Shown: positions 10,362 through 22,933, numbered from the stretch's first letter. The stretch: 64,000 bases of DNA from Pseudonocardia sp. (GCA_019244295.1 JAFASX010000049.1:55919-119918), one strand, 5' to 3'. Notes: generated by a model from the sequence alone, not told the origin. Translations and numbers: made by a program.

Positions 10362-13300
10362 ACCCGCGCCTTGCCGAGTGTGGCGTGGAAGTGCTGCAGA
10401 GAGCATACGCCGAGCTCACCGCGAATCAGGGCCTCCACGCCCTGCACGGCGGCCGCGGCGGCCTGCACGGTGGTCAGACAGGGCACTCCCTTGGCCACGG
10501 CGGCGGTGCGGATCTCGTAGCCGTCCACCCGGGGTCCGGGGTTGCCGTACGGGGTGTTGATGATCATGTCGATCTGGCCGTCCAGGATCAGCTCGACGAC
10601 GTTGCCCGGACCCTCGAAATGCTTGCGTACCACCCTCGCCGCTATCCCGTTGCGCCGTAGCACATCGGCGGTGCCGGTGGTGGCCAACACCTCGAAGCCG
10701 AGGTCCGCCAGCCGCTTTACCGGGAAGATCATCGCGCGTTTATCCCGGTTGGCCAACGAGACGAACACCCGTCCGCTGGTAGGTAGCGAGCCGTAGGCGG
10801 CCGTCTGGGACTTGGCGAACGCGGTGCCGAACGAGACGTCCAGCCCCATCACTTCGCCGGTCGACTTCATCTCCGGGCCGAGCAGCGAGTCCACCCCATG
10901 GCCCTCCGGAGTATGGAATCGATGAAAGGGCAGAACGGCTTCCTTCACCGCGACCGGGCCAACCGGGTCGGCGCTCCTCGGCAGCGACCCACCGTCGCCG
11001 TGCGCCGGTAGCAGACCCTCCGCGCGCAGCTGGGCGATGGTGGCGCCAAGCATGATCCGGGCGGCGGCCTTGGCCAGCGGGACAGCGGTAGCTTTGGAGA
11101 CGAATGGCACGGTACGGGACGCTCGGGGGTTGGCCTCCAGCACGTAGAGCGTCTCGCCATGCAGCGCGTACTGCACGTTGAGCAGCCCGCGCACCCCGAT
11201 GCCGTACGCGATCGCCGTAGTGGAGTACCGTACGGCGTCTAGGTGGGCGTGGCCCAGGGTGATCGGCGGCAGCGCGCAAGCTGAGTCACCGGAATGCACT
11301 CCGGCTTCTTCGATGTGCTCCATCACGCCACCGAGGTAAACCTCCTGCCCGTCGCACAGCGCGTCCACGTCGATCTCGATCGCGTCGTCCAGGAACCGGT
11401 CCACCAGCACCGGGTGCTCCGGGCTGACCTCGGTGGCCCGCTCGATGTAGCCGGCCAGGGTCCGCTCGTCGTATACGATCTCCATGCCCCGCCCGCCCAG
11501 TACGTACGACGGCCGCACCAGCACCGGGTAACCGATCTCGTCGGCGATCCGCTTCGCCTGCTCGAACGAATCGGCCGTACCGAAGCGCGGCGCCGGCAGC
11601 CCAGCGCGCGCCAGCACAGCGCCAAACGCCCCCCGGTCCTCAGCGAGATGGATCGCCTCCGGGCTCGTGCCGACCACCGTGACCCCGGCATCGGCCAGCC
11701 GGCGCGCCAGCCCCAGTGGGGTCTGCCCGCCCAACTGCACGATAACCCCCGCGACTGTGCCGGACTCGCGTTCGGCGTGCACGACTTCCTGCACGTCTTC
11801 GAACGTCAGCGGCTCGAAGTAGAGCCGGTCAGCGGTGTCATAGTCGGTGGACACCGTCTCCGGGTTGCAGTTGACCATCACAGTCTCGTAATTGGCCGCC
11901 CGCAACGCCATCACCGCATGCACGCACGAGTAGTCGAACTCGATGCCTTGCCCGATTCGGTTGGGTCCCGAGCCGAGGATGAGTACTTTGGGCCTGTCCC
12001 GTTGTGGGGTTACCTCAGATTCGCTGGCGGCGTCGGTTTCGTAAGCGCTGTAGTGATAAGGGGTGCGGGCGGCGAACTCAGCGGCGCAGGTGTCCACCGT
12101 CTTGTACACCGGGCGGATACCGAGCCGGTGGCGCAGGATACGCACCCCGTTCTCCCCAGCCAGCTCCGGGCGCAGGGTCGCGACCTGCCGGTCGGATAAC
12201 CCGGCCCGCTTGGCCCGGCGCAGCAGTTCAGCGCCCAGCACTGGAGCTTCAAGGAGCTCATCCCGCAGCGCGGTCAGCGCGGCTATCTGGTCGACGAACC
12301 ACGGGTCGATCCCGCTGCGTTGCGCTACCTGTGACACGCTCGCGCCCAGCCGCAGCGCCCGCTCCACGGCGTAGATCCGGCCATCGGTGGGGGTGGCCAG
12401 CTGCTCCAGCGTTGACTCCAGCGTGGTGCCCTCGGGGTCGGGCTTCGTCCAGAACCCGGCCGCTGGGGTCTCCATGGACCGCAGTGCCTTACCCAGGGCC
12501 TCCCCGAACGAGCGCCCGAGCGCCATCGCCTCACCGACGCTTTTCATCGTGGTGGTCAACCGCGGGTCGGCGCCAGGGAACTTCTCGAAGGCGAACCGGG
12601 GCACCTTGACCACCACGTAGTCCAACGCCGGTTCGAAGCAGGCCGGGGTCTGCCCGGTGATGTCATTGGGGATCTCGTCGAGGGTGTAGCCGAGGGCCAG
12701 CTTGGTGGCGATCTTGGCGATCGGGAAGCCGGTGGCTTTGGACGCCAGGGCGGACGACCGGGATACCCGCGGGTTCATCTCGATCACCACCAGCCGCCCG
12801 GTGGCCGGGTGCACCGCGAACTGGATGTTACAGCCACCGGTGTCCACCCCGACCGCGCGCAGTACCGCGATGCCCATGTCGCGCATGTTTTGATACTCAC
12901 GGTCGGTCAGGGTCATGGCCGGCGCGACGGTGATCGAATCACCGGTGTGCACGCCCATCGGGTCGAGATTCTCGATCGAGCAGATCACGACCACGTTGTC
13001 CTTGCGGTCGCGCATCAGCTCAAGCTCGTATTCCTTCCAGCCGAGCACGCTCTCCTCGACCAGGACCTCGGTCACCGGGCTCGCGTCCAGCCCAATCCAG
13101 GCCAGCCGCTGAAGCTCCTCAGCCGTGTGTGCCAATCCTGACCCTAGCCCGCCCATGGTGAACGACGGGCGCAGCACCACTGGCAGGCCCAGCTCGCCAA
13201 CCGCCGCGCGCACCTCGTCCAGCGAATGGCACATCGTGCTGCGCGGTACGTCCCCGCCGCATTCCTGCACGATCCGCTTGAACTTCAGCCGGTCCTCGCC

Positions 13301-13675
13301 GCGCTGGATGGCGTCGATATCCGCGCCGATCAATTCCACGCCGTAGCGCTCCAGCACCCCCTTTTCGTGCAACGCGACCGCCGTGTTCAGCGCCGTTTGC
13401 CCGCCAAGGGTGGCCAGGATCGCGTCCGGGCGCTCGGCCTCGATCACCTTGGTCACGAACTCCGGCGTGATCGGCTCGAGGTAAGTGGCATCGGCGAACT
13501 CCGGGTCGGTCATGATCGTGGCCGGGTTGGAGTTAATCAGGCTGACCCGGATACCCTCCTCGGCCAGCACCCGGCAGGCCTGGGTACCGGAGTAGTCGAA
13601 CTCGCAGGCCTGCCCGATCACGATCGGCCCGGAGCCGATCACCAGCACATGGCGCAGATCGTCCCGGCGCGGCAT
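10358..13675 (-). CDS. carB: Carbamoyl-phosphate synthase large subunit
   Basis: Two ATP-grasp halves; [45 protein letters not shown]. Confidence 0.96.
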   Translation of the reverse strand: MPRRDDLRHVLVIGSGPIVIGQACEFDYSGTQACRVLAEEGIRVSLINSNPATIMTDPEFADATYLEPITPEFVTKVIEAERPDAILATLGGQTALNTAVALHEKGVLERYGVELIGADIDAIQRGEDRLKFKRIVQECGGDVPRSTMCHSLDEVRAAVGELGLPVVLRPSFTMGGLGSGLAHTAEELQRLAWIGLDASPVTEVLVEESVLGWKEYELELMRDRKDNVVVICSIENLDPMGVHTGDSITVAPAMTLTDREYQNMRDMGIAVLRAVGVDTGGCNIQFAVHPATGRLVVIEMNPRVSRSSALASKATGFPIAKIATKLALGYTLDEIPNDITGQTPACFEPALDYVVVKVPRFAFEKFPGADPRLTTTMKSVGEAMALGRSFGEALGKALRSMETPAAGFWTKPDPEGTTLESTLEQLATPTDGRIYAVERALRLGASVSQVAQRSGIDPWFVDQIAALTALRDELLEAPVLGAELLRRAKRAGLSDRQVATLRPELAGENGVRILRHRLGIRPVYKTVDTCAAEFAARTPYHYSAYETDAASESEVTPQRDRPKVLILGSGPNRIGQGIEFDYSCVHAVMALRAANYETVMVNCNPETVSTDYDTADRLYFEPLTFEDVQEVVHAERESGTVAGVIVQLGGQTPLGLARRLADAGVTVVGTSPEAIHLAEDRGAFGAVLARAGLPAPRFGTADSFEQAKRIADEIGYPVLVRPSYVLGGRGMEIVYDERTLAGYIERATEVSPEHPVLVDRFLDDAIEIDVDALCDGQEVYLGGVMEHIEEAGVHSGDSACALPPITLGHAHLDAVRYSTTAIAYGIGVRGLLNVQYALHGETLYVLEANPRASRTVPFVSKATAVPLAKAAARIMLGATIAQLRAEGLLPAHGDGGSLPRSADPVGPVAVKEAVLPFHRFHTPEGHGVDSLLGPEMKSTGEVMGLDVSFGTAFAKSQTAAYGSLPTSGRVFVSLANRDKRAMIFPVKRLADLGFEVLATTGTADVLRRNGIAARVVRKHFEGPGNVVELILDGQIDMIINTPYGNPGPRVDGYEIRTAAVAKGVPCLTTVQAAAAAVQGVEALIRGELGVCSLQHFHATLGKARV

Positions 13676-13679
13676 CAGC

Positions 13680-14801
13680 TCACCTCCCTCTCACGCGCAT
13701 CAGCTCGACGAACTGGTCGAACAGGCCGGCGGCGTCGTGTGGGCCGGCGGCCGCCTCCGGGTGGTACTGCACGCTGAACGCCGGCACCGCCATGGCACGC
13801 ACCCCCTCGACGCACCCGTCATTGGGGCAGCTGTGGCTGACCTCGGCGGGACCGAGTGGCGTGTCGAACCGCTGCCCCGGCTCGCCTTCCAGAGCGAACC
13901 CATGGTTCTGCGCGGTGATCGCCACCGTGCCGGCGCGGTGGTCGAACACCGGAATGTTGATCCCCCGGTGGCCGTAGCGCATCTTGTAGGTGCCCAGGCC
14001 CAGCGCGCGACCAAGTACCTGGTTGCCGAAACAAATCCCGAACAACGGCAGCGGCCGCTCCAGCACCCGCTTGGTGAGCTCGACGACCGCCTCAGCGGTG
14101 GCTGGGTCGCCCGGCCCGTTGGACAGAAACACGCCATCGGCGCCGAGCTCGAGGATCTCCTCCAGCGTCGCGGTGCTGGGCAGCACATGTGTCTCGATAC
14201 CCCGAGCGGCCAGCATGCGCGGGGTGTTGGACTTGATGCCCAGATCAGGGGCGGCCACCGTGAACCGACGCTCACCCAGCGCTGGGACAACGTAGCGCCG
14301 CCGCGTCGAGACCTCACCGGTCAGATTGGCGCCGAGCATCGGTGGGCTCCGCTGGACCCGGTCCAACAGCGCCTCGGGCGGGGCCAGCGCGTCGCCGGAA
14401 AACACCCCGGCCCGCATCGCGCCCCGCTCGCGCAGATGCCGGACCAGGGCTCGGGTGTCGATCCCGGCGATCCCGACCACGCCTTGGGTTTCCAGTTGGT
14501 GTTCCAGGGACGTCTCGCTGCGCCAGTTGGATGGGGCACGAGCCGGGTCGCGCACCGCGTAACCCGCCACCCAGATCCGGTCGGACTCGCTGTCGTGGGA
14601 GTTCCACCCGGTGTTGCCGATATGCGGCGCGGTCTGCACCACGATCTGGCGGTGGTAGGACGGGTCGGTCAACGTCTCCTGGTAACCGGTCATCCCGGTG
14701 GCGAACACCGCCTCGCCCAACGCGGCGCCCCGGGCACCGTAGGGCGCACCGGTGAACATCCGACCGTCCTCCAGCACCAGCACCGCGCCAATGTGGCTCA
14801 C
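13680..14801 (-). CDS. carA: Carbamoyl-phosphate synthase small subunit
   Basis: GTG start [46 protein letters not shown] glutaminase motif. Confidence 0.94.
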   Translation of the reverse strand: MSHIGAVLVLEDGRMFTGAPYGARGAALGEAVFATGMTGYQETLTDPSYHRQIVVQTAPHIGNTGWNSHDSESDRIWVAGYAVRDPARAPSNWRSETSLEHQLETQGVVGIAGIDTRALVRHLRERGAMRAGVFSGDALAPPEALLDRVQRSPPMLGANLTGEVSTRRRYVVPALGERRFTVAAPDLGIKSNTPRMLAARGIETHVLPSTATLEEILELGADGVFLSNGPGDPATAEAVVELTKRVLERPLPLFGICFGNQVLGRALGLGTYKMRYGHRGINIPVFDHRAGTVAITAQNHGFALEGEPGQRFDTPLGPAEVSHSCPNDGCVEGVRAMAVPAFSVQYHPEAAAGPHDAAGLFDQFVELMRVRGR

Positions 14802-14809
14802 CGTGGGGT

Positions 14810-16102
14810 TCACCAGCGAACCTCTCCGTCCCGCGCGGTGACCCGTCCGCGCAGCACCGTGGCAACCACCCGCGCGGGCAGTCGCATCCCCTCGTACGGG
14901 GTGTTGGTAGCCACGCTGGCCAACCGGTCGCTTCGGACGGTCCACGCGGCATCGGGGTCGATCAGAGTCAGCGTGGCCGGCTCGCCGACCTCCAGCGGAC
15001 GGCCCTGATCGGCCAACCCCGCGATCTGAGCGGGCCGCTCAGAGAGCACCCTGGCCATCCCCCGCCAATCCAGCAACCCCGACTCAACCATGGTGTGTAC
15101 CAGCACCGACAGCGCGGTCTGCAAACCCAGCATGCCCGAACGCGCCGCCGCCCACTCGCAGTCCTTGGCCTCCGGGGGATGCGGGGCATGGTCGGTGGCC
15201 ACGCAGTCGATCACGCCCTCGGCCAGCGCGGCGCGCATAGCCGCCGTGTCCGCCCCGGTACGCAGCGGCGGGTTGACTTTGTTGATCGGGTCGTAGCTGC
15301 TCAGCACGGCATCGGTGAGCAAGAGATGGTGCGGGGTGACCTCGGCGCTGACGTGGATCCCGGCCGCCTTGGCGGCGCGCAGCACCGCCACCGTGTGCGC
15401 CGAGGAGACGTGACAGACGTGCAGCGCGGCGCCGGCCTCCCTGGCTAGCGCGCAGTCGCGGGCCACGATGGTCTCTTCAGCGGTGGCCGGCCACCCGGTC
15501 AGCCCCAACCGAGCGGCCACCGCGCCCTCGTGGGCCTGCGCGCCACCGGTCAGTCTCGGGTCTTCGGCGTGCTGGGCGATCACCACGTCCAGCGCGGTTG
15601 CGTACTCCAACGCCCGGCGCATCAACAACGGGTCGTGCACGCACTTGCCGTCGTCGGAGAACATCCGCACCCCAGCCGGGCAGGAAGCCATGGTGCCCAG
15701 CTCGGCCAACCGCTCGCCGGCCAAACCGACCGTGACCGCGCCCACCGGATGCACGTCGACCAGCCCGACCTCCCGGCCCCGGCGGTAGACGTACTCCACC
15801 ACGACGGCCGAGTCCGCGACCGGGTCGGTGTTGGGCATGGCGAACACGCAGGTGAATCCGCCGAGCGCGGCCGCGGCCGAGCCGGTCTCAATGGTCTCGG
15901 CATCCTCGCCTCCTGGCTCACGCAGATGGGTGTGCAGGTCGACGAAGCCGGGCAGCGCGATCAGCCCGTCAGCATCGATCACTTCGGCGCCGCTAGGCGC
16001 GGCCAGCCTATTGCCGACCTCGGCGATCACCCCGTCACGCAGCACCACATCCACTGGGTCATCCCCGTAGGGGCGGGCGCTCTTGATCAGAATCGAGCTC
16101 AT
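14810..16102 (-). CDS. pyrC: Dihydroorotase
   Basis: [47 protein letters not shown] trimmed to 16102. Confidence 0.94.
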   Translation of the reverse strand: MSSILIKSARPYGDDPVDVVLRDGVIAEVGNRLAAPSGAEVIDADGLIALPGFVDLHTHLREPGGEDAETIETGSAAAALGGFTCVFAMPNTDPVADSAVVVEYVYRRGREVGLVDVHPVGAVTVGLAGERLAELGTMASCPAGVRMFSDDGKCVHDPLLMRRALEYATALDVVIAQHAEDPRLTGGAQAHEGAVAARLGLTGWPATAEETIVARDCALAREAGAALHVCHVSSAHTVAVLRAAKAAGIHVSAEVTPHHLLLTDAVLSSYDPINKVNPPLRTGADTAAMRAALAEGVIDCVATDHAPHPPEAKDCEWAAARSGMLGLQTALSVLVHTMVESGLLDWRGMARVLSERPAQIAGLADQGRPLEVGEPATLTLIDPDAAWTVRSDRLASVATNTPYEGMRLPARVVATVLRGRVTARDGEVRW

Positions 16103-17049
16103 CCTCGGTCCTCCGGCGCGCCGGCCAGCAGGTGATACAGCACCGCCATCCGCACATGCACCCCGTTGCGAACCTGTTCCAACACCGCCGAGCGGGGCGA
16201 GTCGGCAACCAGCGAGGCGATCTCCATGCCCCGTACCATCGGCCCCGGGTGCAGCACCACGGCGTGTTCGGGCAACATGTCCAGACGCCGCTGGGTAAGC
16301 GCGTAACCGATCGAATACTCCCGAGCCGAGGGAAAGAACCCACCGCGCATCCGCTCGGCCTGGACCCGAAGCATCATCACCGCGTCCAAGCCGGCCAACT
16401 CGGCGTCCAGGTGGTGACCTACCTGGCACGGCCAGTCGGCGACCCCGACCGGCAGGAGCGTCGGCGGGGCGATCAAGACCACCTCCGCCCCGAGGGTGGT
16501 CAGCAGGAACACATTCGAGCGGGCAACCCGACTGTGTAGCACATCACCCACGATGCCGATCCTTCGCCCGGCGATCGACCCAAGCCGCTCGCGCAAGGTG
16601 GCCGCATCCAGTAACGCCTGAGTGGGATGCTCATGGATGCCGTCTCCGGCGTTGACCACCGATGGGGCCCGCTGCGCCAAGTTGATCGAGCCGCCCCAGT
16701 CCACCAGCCGCTGCGCCGCGCCGGAGGCCGGGTGGCGAATGATCACGCAGTCCGCGCCGGCGGCGGCCAGCGTCGCCGCGGTATCCCGCAAGGACTCCCC
16801 TTTGGCGACCGACGAACCCCTGGCGCTGACGTTGATGACGTCCGCGCTCATCCACTTTCCGGCGATCTCGAAAGAGACCCGAGTGCGGGTGGAGTCCTCG
16901 TAGAACAGCGTGACCACGGTACGACCGCGCAGCGTAGGCAGCTTGCGCACCTCACGGCCCAACAATGCCTGCTTGAGCCGCTCAGCGGTATCCAGCAGCA
17001 AATTTGCGCTGATCGCGTCCAGGTCGGCGGTGGAGATCAGGTGCCTCAT
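16099..17049 (-). CDS. pyrB: Aspartate carbamoyltransferase catalytic subunit
   Basis: [35 protein letters not shown]. Confidence 0.95.
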   Translation of the reverse strand: MRHLISTADLDAISANLLLDTAERLKQALLGREVRKLPTLRGRTVVTLFYEDSTRTRVSFEIAGKWMSADVINVSARGSSVAKGESLRDTAATLAAAGADCVIIRHPASGAAQRLVDWGGSINLAQRAPSVVNAGDGIHEHPTQALLDAATLRERLGSIAGRRIGIVGDVLHSRVARSNVFLLTTLGAEVVLIAPPTLLPVGVADWPCQVGHHLDAELAGLDAVMMLRVQAERMRGGFFPSAREYSIGYALTQRRLDMLPEHAVVLHPGPMVRGMEIASLVADSPRSAVLEQVRNGVHVRMAVLYHLLAGAPEDRG

Positions 17050-17678
17050 CCGGTCCCCCCAGGACGGCCAGTCCCACCCTGGCGGTCGGCTTCTTGGGGT
17101 CTGCGCAGCAGCACCGCGTCGCGCCCGTCGACCTCGGTCAACAGCACCGCGATCTGCTCAGCCCGAGCGGTGGGCACATTCTTGCCCACGTAGTCGGCCC
17201 GGATGGGCAGCTCCCGGTGACCGCGGTCGACCAACACCGCGAGCTGCACCGCGCGGGGCCGCCCATGGTCACGCAACGCGTCCAGCGCGGCCCGCACGGT
17301 GCGTCCGGAAAACAGCACGTCGTCCACCAGCACCACCAGCCGGTCATCCACGCCCCCGTCAGGCAGAGCCGTCGGCTCAAGCGACCGAGCGGGGCGGCGG
17401 CGCAGGTCATCCCGGTAGAGCGTGGCGTCCAGTATGCCGACGCCCGGAGCGCCACCGGTGAACTCAGCGATCGCGGCCGCAAGCCGCCGGGCCAGCGGAA
17501 CCCCTCTCGTCGGCAATCCAAGCAACACCACATCGGCGGCATTGCTTGGCTCGAACGATGTCTTTTCGATGATCTGATGCGCGATACGCGCGATGGTGCG
17601 GGCGACATCGGCGGCGGAGAGCAACTCAGTGCTCACCACGCCGGGCTGGTCACCTCGCGCGCGCCATGAAGACGCCAC
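17046..17678 (-). CDS. pyrR: Bifunctional pyr operon regulator/uracil phosphoribosyltransferase
   Basis: [45 protein letters not shown]. Confidence 0.93.
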   Translation of the reverse strand: MASSWRARGDQPGVVSTELLSAADVARTIARIAHQIIEKTSFEPSNAADVVLLGLPTRGVPLARRLAAAIAEFTGGAPGVGILDATLYRDDLRRRPARSLEPTALPDGGVDDRLVVLVDDVLFSGRTVRAALDALRDHGRPRAVQLAVLVDRGHRELPIRADYVGKNVPTARAEQIAVLLTEVDGRDAVLLRRPQEADRQGGTGRPGGTG

Positions 17679-17979
17679 GGGGCACTCCCTTTCCTTCCCC
17701 GCCTCACAGAACGGGCTTAAAGGACACTCAAATCTAACAAACCCCAACAGCACCGCCAGCTTAGCACCGGCCAGGACGCTACCAGCTCCGCCGCGCTTCG
17801 GGCCGGAGGGGCTGCGGGCAATCAACCAACCGGGTGGAGTCGGACCTCTCTCATGGCGGCCGACCGAGGACCAACTTGACCCAGTGACGAAAACGAGCGC
17901 ATGATTACTCTGCGTATTGATCAAAGGCCCCACGTCGTCGCCACGATCAGTCGGGGCACAGTGAACGGAGAACCGCCAT

Positions 17980-18468
17980 ATGGGCGACTACGCCAAGGCG
18001 CTGGGCTCTAAGCTCCGCGCTATCCGGCAGCAGCAGGGCCTGTCGCTGCACGGCGTTGAGCAGAAGTCGGGCGGTCGCTGGAAGGCAGTGGTCGTCGGAT
18101 CCTATGAGCGTGGTGATCGCGCGGTGACCGTGCAAAAGTTAGCTGAGCTGGCCGACTTTTACGGCGTTCCCGTCGCCGAGCTACTTCCGGAGGGCCGAAT
18201 CCCCTCTGGCGCCGAGCCCGCCACCAAGATCGTGATTAATCTCGAGCGTCTGCAGCAGCTCCCGGCGGACAAGGTCGGCCCGCTGGCCCGGTACGCGGCG
18301 GCCATCCAGAGCCAGCGCGGTGACTACAACGGCAAAGTGCTCTCCATCCGCACCGAGGACCTGCGCTCGCTCGCGATCATCTATGACATGACACCGGGTG
18401 AGCTGACTGAGCAGCTGGTCGAGTGGGGCGTGCTGCCGCCCGAGGCACGCCCGATTCGTGAGGACTAG
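17980..18468 (+). CDS. bldD: Developmental regulator BldD (HTH, c-di-GMP binding)
   Basis: [31 protein letters not shown]-terminal RGD-x8-RxxD ([15 protein letters not shown]). Confidence 0.95.
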   Translation: MGDYAKALGSKLRAIRQQQGLSLHGVEQKSGGRWKAVVVGSYERGDRAVTVQKLAELADFYGVPVAELLPEGRIPSGAEPATKIVINLERLQQLPADKVGPLARYAAAIQSQRGDYNGKVLSIRTEDLRSLAIIYDMTPGELTEQLVEWGVLPPEARPIRED

Positions 18469-18671
18469 AGCCGCACCGGAGCGCGCCAATCGACACCCTG
18501 AAGCCACACCACCGGCGCGCCGCGCGTGACTGACCGCATGGCGCGCCGGGACTTCCCGCTCCCGAGTAATCACATATTCACCCGAGAATGCGTACGGTCT
18601 CCTTAGGGTCACCTCGATAACCGCGCACGCCCTTCGGAAGTACCGCCGGCCACAGTAAGCGGCGGACGAAG

Positions 18672-21600
18672 TCAATCAACTCGTCGATCGCTCTTCGCCA
18701 AATCGAGATCAAGCGCCGCGTAGACTGACGGGGGGTCGTACAGCTTCCACGCTGGAAGTCGGATTGCTTGCGGTCCGCCCGCGAGCGGATCCAGCAATTC
18801 CCGCCGACGCAACATCAGCCGCAGTCGCCGTTCCTCACTGGTACTGTCCGGGGCGCCGCCGTCGAGGAGAATCGGTATGGAGCCGCCGTTGTACTTGAGC
18901 AATGCGTCCGTGACGTAGCCGTGTACGCGAGCACCGAGTTCAACCGAGGCGCCTGGCACATCGGCAACGATTTCATAGAAGCGTTGCGTCAACGCGTTTG
19001 GCTTCTGATTCGGCAACTGTTCCACGTTGACCGATGCTTCAGCCGAACACAACAGCTCGCCGCCGATACTTCCACGCGCTCGCCACAACTCCGCGTCTCC
19101 CACCACGATGAGATGTGAACGAGCACGGGTGATAGCGACGTTCCACAAGTTGATCCGACTATCCACCCAACTGATAGTTCCAGGGCGCATACCCTGCCCG
19201 GCAACGAGCGAGAAAACCATCGCATCGCACTCGCCACCCTGAAAAGTATGCACTGTACCCACCCGAACCCGCGGCTGGCCTGACCAAAATTGCCCGAGCT
19301 CGGTCTGTTGCGCTTTGAAAGGTGTCACGACGCCGACGATGGACTCATCCGGCAGTTGACGCAATAGATAATCGACGCAGCGGCGCACCGCGTCGATCTC
19401 CTTGCGATTCAACCACGAGGTACCGGACTTGGAACGAATCGCGGATCCAGCAATATTGACCCAGCTTAGAGCTGGCCGATCCACCATTGGTCTACGTCGG
19501 ACATCCGTGAGCACATTCAGCTCGCCACCGTAAAACAGTTTATTGGAGACTCCGGCGATATCCGGATGACAGCGGTAGTGTTCATCAAGCAACAAGCTTC
19601 CACCAACCGCATGCTCGGCAGCGTGGAACGCGGAATGCCGTCGGTAAGACAATCGATGACGCTCCAGCCAATCAGCTGGCAAGTCAACTCGCCGCCGGAT
19701 CATCGCCTCACGTTCCGGCGCAATATTGGTAATGTGGGTGAGTTGCATTGTGTCACCGATGACAAGTGCTCGCCGAGCACGGAACAACAGTGGTATCACC
19801 TGGGGTATGGCGCACTGGCCAGCCTCGTCGATAATTACTAGGTCGAAAAGTCCAGGATCTGTGGGGAACCGTCGGGCTGACAGGCTTGTGACCGCCCATC
19901 CACGTACATGGGGGAGCACACTACGCAATGTCGACCAGTCACTACCCAGAGCGTTCTTTTCCCCTAGCAGATTGAGAATCGCCTTACGTCCCGTACAAGC
20001 CGCGCTGACGACCGCTGCGTTCCATGCATTCTTGGATGCCCTCCGCACTCCTTCTTCCGCTGCGCGGAGGGCATCGGCGACTTCCGAGTCGGTGGACAGA
20101 CCGTCCATGTCGATACGGCCTCTGCGCCAAGCGTGCTCGGATGCCGCGAAGTCGGCAACACTCGCGCAAGCATTAATTGTATCCTCGGCAACCACACCGA
20201 GCTTGCCGAGCAAACGTGCGCGGCGCCATTGACCAAACAGGCGAGCATGGGTGACTCGCCGGGCGCGGCGTTCCCAATCGAGTAGCTTCTGGTTCGTCCC
20301 CATTTGTTCGCTCAATGCGCTAGTAGTACGTGAGAGAGCCGCTGCGCACCGTTCTCGATCCGTCCCGGCCAGCCGCAGTGTTCGCTCGACCTCAGCGACA
20401 TCGCGAACCGTCCGACGCGCCCGCGCCAAGTTCTGGATCTGTCTGGCCAGCTCGGCCGCAACGGTGGCCTGAGTACTATTTACAGGTTGCGCGCTCATCA
20501 GTCGTTGTAGAGTCGTGAACTCTTCTTGCCGGTAGTCCTTTTCTTTACTGGTAGAACCCGTTCGGACGACACTAGCGGGAACAAGATTTTCACAACGCCG
20601 CCAGACCTCATCCACCGCTTGATTGTTGGTCGAAGCCATCAACACTTTCTCGTTACTCGCCATGGCTGTAGCAATGACGTTCACGATGAGCTGGGTCTTG
20701 CCCGTTCCAGGAGGCCCGGTGGCCACCGTAATCAGACGTGTCATGGCCGAACGCAAAACATCCAGCTGTCCGTCATTCGCGGGTAATGGAGTCACGAGAT
20801 GCATGCCTGTCAGCTCGCGGGTAGGTCCCGGGCTCAGCAGACCAGATAGGGCAGTATCACCTATGCGCGTTGTCTGCGTGGAAATGTAGTCAAAATCTTG
20901 AATAAGCTTCTTGTTGGGACTGGTACTACCTCGCTGGGTCTGAAACAGGATCGCAACGTTTCGGGCACCGTGCCCTGGAGAACGAACGTCGAGACGATCA
21001 GCGAGATCGTCGGGACGTAACTCCTGGATGCACGGCAATTCAAAATCAGTCGTCAGCAAGTTGCGGGCGTCCGCAGCTAACTGATCATGTTGCCCAGCTT
21101 GCCAGGTGGGCTGATACGTTGCGATCAGTTGATCAGCATCCTCAAGACCGAGCAACTCTCTGGCAAGCTGAGGATGTGGTGAGACCGGACCGTAAGGCTT
21201 CAGCCGGATGGTCGCCCCCTCACCCGACACAACCTCTACCCGGCGAACTAACAAGGGCGCGAACCGAGGAGTTTCGCCACGCGAGGCGCCGAGGACCACG
21301 GCCGGATAGCCCGCCCATAGTTCGCCGTCTCGCGCGCGCGTCTGCTCAACGAAGGTAGCCGCTTCCACCGGCACCGGAATAGCGCCATCTTCACCCACCT
21401 CTCCGGAGAGGAGACGCTCCTCGCCAGTAAGACAGACGTAGCGCTTACCATGATCATCAAGAGAGATCCAGGGTATGTCGGCTTCATCCGACAGTACGCA
21501 CTCGCGGTAGTAGCCCAGCAGCTGCGGCCAATCGGGCACGGTCTTTTGACGCCGGGATTCGCTGTATGCCGGCGGCGGGTCTGACTCGGAAGTCGTGGAA

Positions 21601-22397
21601 CGACGGTCCAACAGGGGGACATTTATTCCCTGCGGACGGCTGGCGATGATGATACGGTCGTTGACCGCTAGCGCGGACTTGCTAGGAATCTGTTTCCCTG
21701 CTTTACGCATCCTCCGGTTGACATAATCAAAGAGCTCATCAACGGAAACCTGGCCCGAGCTTTCTGTTCCGGCTTTTCCGGTTTGCAGCGCCTTGATTAC
21801 TTCTCCGGTGAAGAGGGACGGAGCCGGGCCGTCTGGTCCGTTGGTTCCTGAAAAGGAACTCTCTAGCGCCCCGGACGACGCGAGCACGTAGACACCGCGG
21901 CTGTTCAAAGGGGTTGAACTCGCCGACTTTGCGGTGCCTCCGGAAGTATCCTCGGTCCGCCAGCCCAAAGCGAAACCCCCGCTGAGGCAACAGTCCAACA
22001 TCGCGACCTTGTGCGGCGCCAAACATGCCTCCAACTGTTCGTTGACGAATCCCGCCGCGACTCCGGTCCGCGAAATGTTGTCGTAGTCAGTGTCAGACGC
22101 TATAAAGAAGAACTCACCGGTTGACTCGATCAATCTATCGCCGTGACCGGTAACGTAAAGCAGAGCGAGCTCGTTTTCACGGCAGCTCTCCAGGAATTCA
22201 GCGATCTCAAAGCACATGTCGTCAGCGCCAAGGTCGACCACCGGCTTCACATCCGCAAAACTACCGATATGTCGGTGTTCGAGGACTCGTCGCAACTGCC
22301 ATATATCAGTTCGAGTCGACGGTAACGGCGCGAACCGCGTATCTTTGTACTTCCCGGTCTGGACGAGCAACGCCCGTCGGCGCAACGGGCGGCTCAT
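18672..22397 (-). CDS. Caspase-like (C14) peptidase - SF1/Upf1-like helicase - C-terminal putative REase-fold nuclease fusion
   Basis: Caspase dyad YVTGHGD / MLDCCLSGG; helicase motifs ATGPPGTGKTQLIVN, LVIIDEAGQC, VTPFKAQQ, VGTVHTFQGGECDAM, NVAITRARSHLIVVGD; C-terminal ILLDGGAPDSTSEERRLRLMLRRRELL...RLPAWKLY. Confidence 0.87.
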   Translation of the reverse strand: MSRPLRRRALLVQTGKYKDTRFAPLPSTRTDIWQLRRVLEHRHIGSFADVKPVVDLGADDMCFEIAEFLESCRENELALLYVTGHGDRLIESTGEFFFIASDTDYDNISRTGVAAGFVNEQLEACLAPHKVAMLDCCLSGGFALGWRTEDTSGGTAKSASSTPLNSRGVYVLASSGALESSFSGTNGPDGPAPSLFTGEVIKALQTGKAGTESSGQVSVDELFDYVNRRMRKAGKQIPSKSALAVNDRIIIASRPQGINVPLLDRRSTTSESDPPPAYSESRRQKTVPDWPQLLGYYRECVLSDEADIPWISLDDHGKRYVCLTGEERLLSGEVGEDGAIPVPVEAATFVEQTRARDGELWAGYPAVVLGASRGETPRFAPLLVRRVEVVSGEGATIRLKPYGPVSPHPQLARELLGLEDADQLIATYQPTWQAGQHDQLAADARNLLTTDFELPCIQELRPDDLADRLDVRSPGHGARNVAILFQTQRGSTSPNKKLIQDFDYISTQTTRIGDTALSGLLSPGPTRELTGMHLVTPLPANDGQLDVLRSAMTRLITVATGPPGTGKTQLIVNVIATAMASNEKVLMASTNNQAVDEVWRRCENLVPASVVRTGSTSKEKDYRQEEFTTLQRLMSAQPVNSTQATVAAELARQIQNLARARRTVRDVAEVERTLRLAGTDRERCAAALSRTTSALSEQMGTNQKLLDWERRARRVTHARLFGQWRRARLLGKLGVVAEDTINACASVADFAASEHAWRRGRIDMDGLSTDSEVADALRAAEEGVRRASKNAWNAAVVSAACTGRKAILNLLGEKNALGSDWSTLRSVLPHVRGWAVTSLSARRFPTDPGLFDLVIIDEAGQCAIPQVIPLLFRARRALVIGDTMQLTHITNIAPEREAMIRRRVDLPADWLERHRLSYRRHSAFHAAEHAVGGSLLLDEHYRCHPDIAGVSNKLFYGGELNVLTDVRRRPMVDRPALSWVNIAGSAIRSKSGTSWLNRKEIDAVRRCVDYLLRQLPDESIVGVVTPFKAQQTELGQFWSGQPRVRVGTVHTFQGGECDAMVFSLVAGQGMRPGTISWVDSRINLWNVAITRARSHLIVVGDAELWRARGSIGGELLCSAEASVNVEQLPNQKPNALTQRFYEIVADVPGASVELGARVHGYVTDALLKYNGGSIPILLDGGAPDSTSEERRLRLMLRRRELLDPLAGGPQAIRLPAWKLYDPPSVYAALDLDLAKSDRRVD

Positions 22398-22792
22398 TCG
22401 TCGTCCTGTTTCGCGACTAGGAACTCGTGTACCATTCGTTTCTGCGCCTCATCCGGATGCCCTTGGATCTCGATCGAGTCATTTCCCCGAGTGATCCGAA
22501 CCTTGCGGTTGCGCTCTGTCGCACACCATTCCTTGACTGCAGTAGTGAGCAGTTCCCAAGCAGGCTTGGCCGAGACAGCGACGGCAACCAACAATGACAG
22601 GTCGGCGACGGTAGCGCCCTTGCTTCCGCCAAGATGCTTCTCTCGGTGCTTCTCTCGCTCGATGGCGAGGTCGGCTGTCACACCGTCGAGACCCACAAGG
22701 GCGTCGCGGAGCGAGCGGCTCAGGCGCTCTTCACGCAGTGGATCACCTCCCGCGAGTGCTTGGATCCGGAACAGCTGCTCACCATCGCCCAT
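22394..22792 (-). CDS. EACC1-like (effector-associated constant component 1) small protein
   Basis: SLRDALVGLDGVTADLAIE...GATVADLSLLVAVAVSAKPAWELLTTAVKEWCATERNRKVRITRGNDSIEIQG; ATGA overlap with the downstream caspase-helicase. Confidence 0.68.
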   Translation of the reverse strand: MGDGEQLFRIQALAGGDPLREERLSRSLRDALVGLDGVTADLAIEREKHREKHLGGSKGATVADLSLLVAVAVSAKPAWELLTTAVKEWCATERNRKVRITRGNDSIEIQGHPDEAQKRMVHEFLVAKQDDE

Positions 22793-22933
22793 GTCGCCCT
22801 CTCATCCTCACCGCCGCCGGTATGTCAACGACAGGATCGTATAGCAGACTCACCGACGCGCGACCCAAAGCCACGCAGAAACCACTGAACCGCAGCGCAG
22901 ACCCATGATCCGATACCACACAGACAGATTTCG

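Noticed and set aside
11294-12199. 301 aa plus-strand ORF
   Set aside because: Antisense shadow of carB, Arg/His/Pro-rich composition.
13737-15008. 423 aa plus-strand ORF
   Set aside because: Antisense shadow of carA.
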